A stretch of DNA of 8,905 nucleotides from JBEBVQ01 sp964636205 (GTDB lineage: Bacteria; Bacteroidota; Bacteroidia; Chitinophagales; Chitinophagaceae), in the NCBI GenBank assembly GCA_964636205.1, contig CAZWPF010000102.1, positions 1-8,905 on the forward strand, written 5' to 3'. Positions 1 to 6,328 of the stretch are shown piece by piece. Under the pieces are notes generated by a model. That model made no database searches and was not told where the DNA came from. It worked only from the letters and a program-made list of their open reading frames with translations. Numbering within the stretch: position 1 is the stretch's first letter; every line of letters starts with the position of its first letter. A program made the translations under genes and the position numbers.

Positions 1-110
1 CCATGGTATATAATACCTCGCTCCATGATAATACAGTCCCGTTTCCTCGTCACTTTGTCGGTATATCTGTACGGAAACTAGATATCTAATCTAAATAGTG
101 CACAGTTTAA

Positions 111-196
111 GTGGCAAAATCCTTTTTTATACGCCACGGCCCATGCATTTTGCATTCCTTTTTAAACAATGCTAAATGAAACTTCATTGTTTTGAC
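111..196 (-). repeat. Weak hairpin just downstream of the cyclase gene
   Basis: An exact 8-bp inverted repeat, AAACAATG at 164-171 and CATTGTTT at 185-192, encloses a 13-base loop. Read on the minus strand it starts only four bases after the cyclase stop codon, so it could be a 3' end or transcript-stabilising hairpin. The stem is AT-rich and is not followed by a T-run, so a classical intrinsic terminator is doubtful. A second, shorter pairing, GTGGC at 111-115 with a GCCAC near 133-137, lies beyond it. No gene was recognised in bases 1-196. Confidence 0.3.
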
Positions 197-1702
197 CTAG
201 CCTTCATTCTTTCGCCCGATCACAAAGTACATATCGATCTCGCCCTTGTTTTTTGCGTAAATCTTACCCCTGTATTCGCAATCGAAATAATCCTTAATAA
301 GTTCGTAAGTAGCTCCTGAGATATTGATTTTTCCTACCTCACTATTCTGCTCCATCCGCGCCGCGATATTCACCGTATCACCCCATATATCATAAGCGAA
401 TTTGCGAACGCCCACGATACCCGCTACCACACTACCACTATTTATGCCGAGTCGAACCGTAAAGGTTTTATCCCCCAATTCTTCATGACGATTCTTCATA
501 TAGTCACGAATATCGATAGCCGCGTTGAGGATGCTCACCGCATGCTCTACATTAGATGCCGGCAGTCCGGATACCGCCATATAGGCATCACCCACAGTTT
601 TGATTTTCTCAATTCCGTAGCGAGCAATGATCGCATCAAAAGCTTTGAAGCAGGTATGCAATTCAGTCACTAACTCTTGGGGTGATAATGATTCCACAAC
701 ATTGGTAAAGCCCACGAAGTCGGAAAACAACACCGTCACTTCATTATAGAGTTTAGCCTGAGCTTCCCCTTTTTCTTTCAGTTCGTTGGCCACTTCAATA
801 GGGAGAATATTGAGTAATAACTCATCCGATTTCTTCTTCTCCCTAGAAATAAGTTTGTTGTTTTTCCGTTGAACGATCAGGATGTAAACGGTAAAGGCCA
901 AAACCACCACCATTAGCGATGTAGCCAGTAAAATTATCCTGCGTTCTTTCTTCTTGTCTTCAATCTCGGCCTCCCGGAGCAAATTTTCTTGCATCAGTGC
1001 GTTCATTCGAGCTTCCTGCAATTGACGTTCGGCCTCAGCCATTGACAATTGCTCCTGGGCTAACAATTTTTCTTCTTCTGCTTTTTCCAAGATTGCTTGC
1101 TTATCTGCAATAGCCTGCTTTTGGGCTTCTATTTCCTGACTTTTCTGCAAAAGGTGTTGCTGATGTTCTTCTAGTTCCCGCTTCTGTTGTTCGGTGAGTT
1201 CGCTCTGTTTATTTAATAAGGCGGCCGCTTCTTGTTGCCGCTTTCTGTATGCCGCTTCTTTTTGTTCTAATTCCTGCTGCAATTTTTCCCGCTGCAGTCG
1301 TTCTTGCTCTAATTTTTCCTTGCTTGCCTTGGCATCGCCCGACGATACTACCGGTACAGAGACACTCGGAAGCTTTACACCTTTAGAATAGTACTTAACA
1401 GCCTTACCGTACTGATTTTTTGCTTTATAAAGATCTCCTAATACCGTGTTTGCTTTTCGAATACCTATTTGCCACTGCAATTTTTCAGCAAGCGCCAATG
1501 CCTGTTCGCCATATTTAATTCCTTCATCCGGCTTTTCTTTCACTAAACCATTGGCGATATCAATGAGTAATTGCGCTTTGACAGAATCTTCGTTACTGGT
1601 TTCCAGTTTAAGTATTAAGGCTTTAACGTTTTCTTCTTGGGCAAACGTTGGGAGGCAAAATAATAGCAAAAGCAATGACAGCACGCCAGTAAACGTCTTC
1701 AT
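197..1702 (-). CDS. Membrane-bound class III adenylate cyclase with periplasmic helical/coiled-coil sensor
   Basis: This 501-residue protein should convert ATP to cyclic AMP on the cytoplasmic face of the inner membrane. A Sec signal peptide covers about residues 1-21 (cleavage after LPTFA). A TPR-like helical segment (25-110) and a long Q/E/K-rich coiled coil (about 126-256) follow and should be periplasmic. One transmembrane helix spans 256-277, then a short linker (DELLLNILP, 293-301) and the class III catalytic domain (about 320-495). Metal-binding aspartates are D328 in FSDFVGFT and D372 in VGDAYM. Lys368 and Asp438 (YDIWGD) are the pair that selects adenine, and Asn445 and Arg449 are the transition-state residues, so adenylate rather than guanylate cyclase is predicted and every catalytic position is present. 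The TPR part is short compared with many Bacteroidota relatives. The start is an ATG followed directly by the signal peptide. A 10-bp palindrome, TCGAATTCGA (1724-1733), lies 21 bases upstream. The gene is 111 bp from YitT and may be co-transcribed with it; the sensed signal is unknown. Confidence 0.93.
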   Translation of the reverse strand: MKTFTGVLSLLLLLFCLPTFAQEENVKALILKLETSNEDSVKAQLLIDIANGLVKEKPDEGIKYGEQALALAEKLQWQIGIRKANTVLGDLYKAKNQYGKAVKYYSKGVKLPSVSVPVVSSGDAKASKEKLEQERLQREKLQQELEQKEAAYRKRQQEAAALLNKQSELTEQQKRELEEHQQHLLQKSQEIEAQKQAIADKQAILEKAEEEKLLAQEQLSMAEAERQLQEARMNALMQENLLREAEIEDKKKERRIILLATSLMVVVLAFTVYILIVQRKNNKLISREKKKSDELLLNILPIEVANELKEKGEAQAKLYNEVTVLFSDFVGFTNVVESLSPQELVTELHTCFKAFDAIIARYGIEKIKTVGDAYMAVSGLPASNVEHAVSILNAAIDIRDYMKNRHEELGDKTFTVRLGINSGSVVAGIVGVRKFAYDIWGDTVNIAARMEQNSEVGKINISGATYELIKDYFDCEYRGKIYAKNKGEIDMYFVIGRKNEG

Positions 1703-1813
1703 ATTTGGTGATATTTTACTGATTCGAATTCGAGAAGTCTTGTAATATACAAATCTTCTTATACATTGTTTTCATATTTCACATGCCTGCGCCAGATCAG
1801 GGGGAATTGATCA

Positions 1814-2686
1814 TCAATGTTTGGCTACCCGTCTTAAGATACCGCCTGTGGTTTCTTTGATAGTATTGGTAAATATGAATGCTTTAGGATCAATCTGATG
1901 TACCAGATTTCTTAATCTTCTAACTTCTAAACGGGTGATAACCGTAAATACGATATCGCAATCCTGACTGAATTCGAAACTGTCTTTCATAAATCCGCGC
2001 TCGCCCTTGTAAACAGTGATTCCCCGCCCAAGTTTCAAAACTAATACTCGTTTTATTTCCTCACTCTTCCCGGAGATGATGGTCACACCCGTATAAGCCT
2101 CCAAACCTTCCACTACATAATCAATTGTTCTGGTCGCTATATAATAAGTGAGCATGGCAAATAAAGCCGTTTCAAATCCGAGGTATAGACTTACAGCAAG
2201 GAATAGGAGGACATTAATACCTAAAATCAATTCGGTAATTGTAAAACTACTACGCTTTAAAGTGTATAATGCCAATACTTCAATACCATCAATTGCAGAG
2301 CCACCGCGCATGGATAATCCAATGCCTAAGCCAAGAAAAAATCCTCCAAAAACCGAAACCAGCAAGTTGTCGGTAGTGACATTGGGGAAATCAACGTATT
2401 GCAAGCAAAGCGCCAAACCGGTGATAGCCAGGGTGGTTTTTATGGCAAAGGTTTTGCCAATCTGTAGCGCACCGATAATGATAAAGGGTAGATTGGCAAT
2501 AAATAATAACAATCCTAAATGCCAACCATGCACTTCATGACCTAACATTGCCAAACCGGTAACACCACCATCAAGAAAGTGATTCGGAACCAAAAAACTC
2601 TTCATTGCAAAACTACAGAACAACACACCGAGAATAATATATACAGCATCCTGTAGGTAAATAACAAGCTTTTTGGTTTTCGTCAT
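1814..2686 (-). CDS. YitT family membrane protein (DUF161 + DUF2179)
   Basis: This 290-residue integral inner-membrane protein belongs to the YitT family. Hydrophobic segments lie near residues 13-33, 57-76, 80-98, 108-127 and 152-188. The family's glycine-rich loops are visible at GGVTGL (40-45) and GGSAIDGIEVLA (128-139). The C-terminal soluble domain (about 200-285), with GRGITVYKGERG, matches the DUF2179 domain. The molecular role of the family is not firmly established; transport or sensing of a small molecule has been suggested, and nothing here decides it. The ATG overlaps the TGA stop of the upstream HD gene (ATGA, 2683-2686), so translation is probably coupled to it. Length and both domains are normal for the family. 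Confidence 0.92.
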   Translation of the reverse strand: MTKTKKLVIYLQDAVYIILGVLFCSFAMKSFLVPNHFLDGGVTGLAMLGHEVHGWHLGLLLFIANLPFIIIGALQIGKTFAIKTTLAITGLALCLQYVDFPNVTTDNLLVSVFGGFFLGLGIGLSMRGGSAIDGIEVLALYTLKRSSFTITELILGINVLLFLAVSLYLGFETALFAMLTYYIATRTIDYVVEGLEAYTGVTIISGKSEEIKRVLVLKLGRGITVYKGERGFMKDSFEFSQDCDIVFTVITRLEVRRLRNLVHQIDPKAFIFTNTIKETTGGILRRVAKH

Positions 2687-3267
2687 GATGGATTCAGTTT
2701 GGTGCGTAACGATTCTAAATGTTGATCTTTCTTATCTTTTCTTAGCGCTATAGCCGTTTTGGTAAAATAGTGATGACCTTCGAGAAAGCGTATCTGCAGT
2801 TTATCCCATTCCTCTTTATTAGAGATTATGCCATACATCGATAATTCATCGAATAGCTTGTTGCCTATCATCGAAAAATCATCTCTACCTAGATAATCTA
2901 AATCGGCATCGCAAAGAATTTCTTCAAGATGATTTTTTGGCGACTGAGGTAGCTTGGTGGCCATGATCATACCGCATATCTTTTCGATATCCTGATCGGG
3001 ATATCCAAAGCGAGGTAGATGCTCACGGGCGATATCACATGACTTTTTCTCGTGCTCTACAGAACCCTTTAAAAAGCCACTGTCGTGAAATAAAGCCGCT
3101 GTTTTTAGCAGAGTCAGATCCGGCTCGGAAATCTGCTCTTGCGCTGCTAAATAATCTGCTGCCTGATATACATCCAGAGTATGTTCTACACTATGGTATG
3201 ATAAATGCGCAGGTAGTCCGTTTTGCAGCATGTCGAGGATAAACGCCTTGGCCTTTTCGAATTCCAT
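2683..3267 (-). CDS. HD-domain metal-dependent phosphohydrolase
   Basis: The protein has about 194 residues and consists of a single HD domain, a fold that hydrolyses phosphate esters, often of nucleotides or cyclic nucleotides. Visible motifs are HSVEH (residues 25-29), the HD doublet in LFHDSGF (His61-Asp62) and DADLDYLGR with Asp120, Asp122 and Asp124; together they supply the His/Asp metal ligands, so an active enzyme is expected. The substrate cannot be read from sequence. There is no signal peptide or membrane segment, so it is cytosolic. I place the start at ATG 3267; a TTG at 3276 would add three residues (MPS) but fits the predicted promoter spacing less naturally. It is the first gene of a unit with YitT (4-bp overlap), and an adenylate cyclase lies further downstream, so a cyclic-nucleotide phosphodiesterase role is possible but unproven. 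Confidence 0.88.
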   Translation of the reverse strand: MEFEKAKAFILDMLQNGLPAHLSYHSVEHTLDVYQAADYLAAQEQISEPDLTLLKTAALFHDSGFLKGSVEHEKKSCDIAREHLPRFGYPDQDIEKICGMIMATKLPQSPKNHLEEILCDADLDYLGRDDFSMIGNKLFDELSMYGIISNKEEWDKLQIRFLEGHHYFTKTAIALRKDKKDQHLESLRTKLNPS

Positions 3268-3284
3268 ACTTGGCAACTAAACCA

Positions 3285-3317
3285 CAAATATATATTTCAC
3301 CAACGAGATATTACCAA
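3285..3317 (-). promoter_or_regulatory. Predicted Bacteroidota-type promoter of the HD-YitT unit
   Basis: On the minus strand a TTG (3317-3315) is followed after 22 bases by TATATTTG (3292-3285), an exact match to the -7 consensus TAnnTTTG. The spacing lies at the upper end of the range I know for this promoter class. Transcription would begin near 3280, giving a leader of about 13 bases before the ATG at 3267. The -33 TTG sits inside one arm of a short inverted repeat (ATTGGT 3313-3318 with 3354-3359 on opposite strands), a possible regulator site. Confidence 0.55.
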
Positions 3318-3360
3318 TTTCGTTATGAAAATTGGGATTAGTTAATTCCCGTTATTGGTG

Positions 3361-3415
3361 ACAAACCGGGTGTTTTTGCTATTTTCTGTTCAAAATATCC
3401 AGTACCCCGGTTTGT
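3361..3415. repeat. 10-bp inverted repeat across the end of the MutS-like gene
   Basis: ACAAACCGGG at 3361-3370 and its exact reverse complement at 3406-3415 are separated by 35 bases that include the stop codon of the MutS-like ATPase. In the minus-strand transcript this would form a long-loop stem spanning the last codons and the stop. No T-run follows the stem directly; a small GGGA/TCCC stem followed by AATTTTC lies beyond, around 3325-3350. It may act as a weak terminator or protect the 3' end, or be incidental. Confidence 0.35.
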
Positions 3416-4698
3416 TGCAATATGCGATAGCCTATTCTATCGCCTGAAATTCCTTGTTTTAGCTCGTAAGTAAAATGATACTGATGATCATTACGCATTT
3501 CCGTGACAAAGTAGGAGAATAGGATATTTTTTTGATCTTTAAACTGGTCTGCCGCCTCATAAAGATGTGTAGATAAGACCATTAGATGATCGGGATGGTG
3601 TAATAAACCCTCAATGACTGCCCTGGTGCATTCGAAGGCATCATGGACATTCGTGCCTTTAAACAGTTCGTCCATCAATACCAGTTTCGTGCCCGGTTCT
3701 GCCAGCTTTTCCGCAGTTTGTTTCATTCTTTGAACTTCCGCAAAAAAATAGCTTTCCCCGCGTAACAAATCATCCGCTACATGCATATTGGTGATGATCC
3801 CTTCCAGAAAGCTGATTCGCATAGATGCTGCGGGCACTCCGACGCCGATATGCGCCAATAATGCCGCCACACCCAAGGCGCGCATAAAAGTGGTTTTACC
3901 GCTCATATTGGCTCCGGTTAAGATCATAAAGCTTTGATCATCCTGAAATTGAATATCATAGGGGGTCGCCTTTTCCAAAAGGGGATGGTATAAGCCTTTT
4001 GCACTCATTGTGGTACTGCCGCCGGTTAATATCTCCGGAAACGACCACTGGTTTTCCTTGGTCGCACGTGCTAAAGATTGCCAGGCATCGATCCGGGCAT
4101 AATGATCCACCAGTCGGCCGATGGAGAATTTTAGTTCCCGGCGGACGAGGTAACTGAGTTTGACCAGTTCCTTATAGACTGTCTTTTTATTTACTTCCAG
4201 TAGTTGAACTGTCAGTGGATGATTCAGTTCCTGCTGCATCGCGGTCAGCTCCCGCTTCAGCAAATCAGGTATGTCTTTACTTTCCAACAGGGTGCACAGC
4301 TCCGTGCAACCTTTTACGAAATCGGCGATATGAGTGAGCGAAAACTGGTTATGGAAGTATTCATTCCGATTCAGGAATTTATGAAACAACGCACTCAGCG
4401 TTAGTTCGAATGCCGAAGGTTTGGCACCGGCGGTCTCTGCAGATTCGAAAAATTTGCCGAGCATCACCAGGGAACCATTTGTGATGATTGTAGGCCACTG
4501 ATCCAAATGACCGGTCCAAAAGCGAACGGTATCCTGGAGTGCTTGTAATGAATTAATATCTGCCGGGGGATGATGAATCAGCTGTTTTAAGCTCGCCCGA
4601 CCCACATAGCTGGTGGTGTGATCCAGGAGATCAAAAACACCGCCGCCACCGGGCAGAAATACGGAAAGGTCTTGTAAAGTGGTTTTATCTATGCGCAT
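3379..4698 (-). CDS. MutS-like ATPase lacking the mismatch-recognition domain
   Basis: This 439-residue protein has the core and ATPase parts of MutS but not the N-terminal mismatch-binding and connector domains. Its N-terminus (residues 8-45, VFDLLDHTTSYVGRASLKQL) resembles the start of MutS domain III; the helical core runs to about 235. The C-terminal ABC-type ATPase has Walker A TGANMSGKT (261-269), Walker B LVLMDE (339-344), a signature-like stretch GESYFFAEVQRMKQ (314-327) and the switch histidine in LSTHL (H378). There is no Smr nuclease domain, so it is not MutS2. It is therefore one of the short MutS paralogues common in Bacteroidota and annotated only as MutS-related; classical mismatch repair is unlikely. 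ATP-driven dimerisation on unusual DNA structures is a family-based inference. The ATG shares its A with the TAA stop of dihydroorotase (TAATG), so translation is coupled. All ATPase residues are intact. Confidence 0.9.
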   Translation of the reverse strand: MRIDKTTLQDLSVFLPGGGGVFDLLDHTTSYVGRASLKQLIHHPPADINSLQALQDTVRFWTGHLDQWPTIITNGSLVMLGKFFESAETAGAKPSAFELTLSALFHKFLNRNEYFHNQFSLTHIADFVKGCTELCTLLESKDIPDLLKRELTAMQQELNHPLTVQLLEVNKKTVYKELVKLSYLVRRELKFSIGRLVDHYARIDAWQSLARATKENQWSFPEILTGGSTTMSAKGLYHPLLEKATPYDIQFQDDQSFMILTGANMSGKTTFMRALGVAALLAHIGVGVPAASMRISFLEGIITNMHVADDLLRGESYFFAEVQRMKQTAEKLAEPGTKLVLMDELFKGTNVHDAFECTRAVIEGLLHHPDHLMVLSTHLYEAADQFKDQKNILFSYFVTEMRNDHQYHFTYELKQGISGDRIGYRILQQTGVLDILNRK

Positions 4699-6029
4699 TA
4701 GCGGTCGAAAATGAGTCTTTGGCCTCTTATATGATCCAAAACCTCTCCGTTTTCATAAACAATTTGTCCGCTAACCAGCGTATGGGTAATAGAAGCAGGC
4801 AGGGTGACCCCCTCCAGCGGCGACCAACCACAGCGGTAAAGGATGTTATTTTTATTAACAGTCATTGGTTTTTTAGGATCGATGAGCACCAAATCTGCGT
4901 AGTAGCCTTCGCGAATAAAACCTCTTTCTTTTATTTGGAAGCAAACTGCCGGGGCATGACACATTTTCTCTACCAATTTTTCAATGGTCAATTTTCCCTC
5001 ATGTACATACGATAACATGAGGGGCAATGAATGTTGCACCAGTGGAAGACCTGAAGGCGACTTAGGATAGGGCTGCTGCTTTTCTTCCCAAGTATGCGGC
5101 GCATGATCGGTAGCAATAATATCCAGTCGGTCATCGAGCAACCCCTCCCAAAGAGCGGTTTTATTTTCCGGACTTTTAATGGCGGGATTACACTGGATTA
5201 GATTACCGAGTTGTGTATAATCTTCCGATGTAAAATGCAGATGGTGTACGCAGACTTCGGCGGTGATTCTTTTCTCCGCTAATGGAAGCATATTTGAAAA
5301 TAACTGCAATTCTTTAGCTGTGGAAATATGCAGTATATGCAATCTGGAATCGTGTTTTTTAGCCAATTGCACAGCGGCGAAGGAACTTTCAAAACAGGCG
5401 ATTTCGTCCCGGATTAGGGGATGGAATGAAGCATGATTAGCCTCGGCATATTTTTCTTTATTGGCGCGGATAATCCTTTCGTCCTCGCAATGGGTGGCGA
5501 TCAACAATTCTGATTCGGAGAAGATTTTAGTCAGTGTCAGGTAGTTGTCTACCAGCATATTTCCGGTGCTTGAGCCCATGAAGATCTTTATACCGCATAC
5601 ATCATTCTTCTTTTCATTGGTGCGCAATACCTCGTCAATATTATCATTGGCTGCGCCCATGAAGAATGAATAATTAGCTGCAGAAGTTTGCGCTGCGATT
5701 TCATATTTTGCTTCCAGTAGTTCTTGGGTCAGCGTTGCGGGATTGGTATTAGGCATTTCCATAAAGGAGGTTACGCCACCTGCCACTGCAGCTCTAGATT
5801 CTGAAGCTATATTGGCTTTATGGGTCAATCCGGGTTCCCGGAAATGCACCTGGTCGTCGATCACTCCTGGTATTAGCCAGCAGCCTTCCGCATCGATTTC
5901 TCTGACTGATTCGTTTACAGAAATATTATTACCGATTTTGGCTATTCGACCGTCTTTCACCAGTAAATCACAAACCTGTGCACTGCCTTCATTGACGACA
6001 GTGGCATTTTTAAATAGTATCGCCTGCAT
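4698..6029 (-). CDS. pyrC: Dihydroorotase (class I type)
   Basis: Predicted to catalyse the reversible cyclisation of N-carbamoyl-L-aspartate to L-dihydroorotate, the third step of de novo pyrimidine synthesis, in the cytosol. The 443-residue protein is an amidohydrolase barrel. Motifs are VIDDQVHFREPG (56-67), MPNTNP (92-97), GIKIFMGSSTG (146-156; Lys148 is the likely carboxylated metal-bridging lysine), THCED (His180), HILHISTA (His234) and ATDHAPH (Asp308). The first histidine of the usual HxH pair is glutamine (Gln60, then His62); I recall the same in many Bacteroidota relatives, so it does not imply loss of function. I chose ATG 6029 because the protein then starts MQAILFKNATVVNEG, as the family does. 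An ATG at 6044 has an AGGAG five bases upstream and would add MYFCC; a GTG at 6068 is also in frame. The gene leads a two-gene operon with the MutS-like ATPase. A hydantoinase or allantoinase role is less likely. Confidence 0.92.
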   Translation of the reverse strand: MQAILFKNATVVNEGSAQVCDLLVKDGRIAKIGNNISVNESVREIDAEGCWLIPGVIDDQVHFREPGLTHKANIASESRAAVAGGVTSFMEMPNTNPATLTQELLEAKYEIAAQTSAANYSFFMGAANDNIDEVLRTNEKKNDVCGIKIFMGSSTGNMLVDNYLTLTKIFSESELLIATHCEDERIIRANKEKYAEANHASFHPLIRDEIACFESSFAAVQLAKKHDSRLHILHISTAKELQLFSNMLPLAEKRITAEVCVHHLHFTSEDYTQLGNLIQCNPAIKSPENKTALWEGLLDDRLDIIATDHAPHTWEEKQQPYPKSPSGLPLVQHSLPLMLSYVHEGKLTIEKLVEKMCHAPAVCFQIKERGFIREGYYADLVLIDPKKPMTVNKNNILYRCGWSPLEGVTLPASITHTLVSGQIVYENGEVLDHIRGQRLIFDR

Positions 6030-6033
6030 GCAA

Positions 6034-6041
6034 CAAAAATA
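6034..6041 (-). promoter_or_regulatory. Possible -7 promoter element abutting the dihydroorotase start
   Basis: The minus strand reads TATTTTTG, an exact TAnnTTTG match, ending four bases before the ATG at 6029. No TTG -33 element is seen at the usual distance upstream. If used, transcription would start at or near the A of the ATG and give a leaderless message. The element lies inside the possible N-terminal extension from ATG 6044, so the promoter and the longer start are competing readings. Confidence 0.35.
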
Positions 6042-6091
6042 CATGGAAACTCCTGATCCCCCATCCACTTATTTTTATTCCCCCACCGCTC

Positions 6092-6280
6092 CATCTCTTT
6101 CTGTTTCTCGCGCCGGACACTCTGTTTCTCTTTCTCTTTCTCTTTCTCTTTCTCGCGATAGCTCTCCTCTTTCTCGCGCCGGACACTCTGTTTCTCTTTC
6201 TCTTTCTCTTTCTCTAATCCCCTCTTTCTCTAATCCCCTCTTTCTCTTTCTATTTTCTGTTTCTCTCTTTACTCTTTCTC
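6092..6280. repeat. Polypyrimidine tract of nested TTTCTC-based tandem repeats
   Basis: The plus strand is almost entirely C and T for about 190 bases between two divergent genes. It contains five perfect TTTCTC copies (6125-6154) and four more (6191-6214). A 45-bp segment at 6104-6148 recurs exactly at 6170-6214 (66-bp offset) and includes the GC-rich insert GCGCCGGACACTCTG. A 16-bp unit ending in TAATCCCCTC occurs twice at 6209-6240 and begins a third time. Hexamer arrays of this kind are mirror-symmetric and can form triplex DNA. Both strands show open frames here (Ser-Leu and Arg-Glu repeats), but these are low-complexity artefacts. The whole gene-free stretch is 6030-6328. Confidence 0.95.
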
Positions 6281-6313
6281 TATTTAATATAGTGTGAATT
6301 CCGTTGCAGCATG

Positions 6314-6321
6314 TAGCTTTG
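6314..6321 (+). promoter_or_regulatory. Possible -7 promoter element of the CCA-adding enzyme gene
   Basis: TAGCTTTG matches TAnnTTTG exactly and ends seven bases before the ATG at 6329, so the transcript would be leaderless or nearly so. No good TTG is found 17-23 bases upstream; the nearest candidate, TTG at 6304-6306, is too close. An AT-rich stretch, TATTTAATATAG, at 6281-6292 is an alternative core promoter region that either divergent gene could use. Confidence 0.35.
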
Positions 6322-6328
6322 CAGCGAG

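Noticed and set aside
3379..4698. Classical mismatch repair MutS or MutS2
   Set aside because: The mismatch-recognition and connector domains are missing and there is no Smr domain; only part of domain III and the ATPase are present.
4698..6068. Dihydroorotase starting at the GTG at 6068
   Set aside because: It adds 13 residues (VDGGSGVSMYFCC) that do not resemble the family; ATG 6029 gives the usual N-terminus.
6092..6280. Phase-variable contingency locus switching a reading frame on and off
   Set aside because: The repeats lie outside any real gene, and the unit is six bases, so slippage would not shift a frame. Only an effect on promoters remains possible.
5743..6297. Plus-strand open frame of 184 codons ending in Ser-Leu repeats
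   Set aside because: It is the shadow of the pyrC coding strand extended through the TTTCTC tract; it has no motifs and its tail is repeat-encoded.
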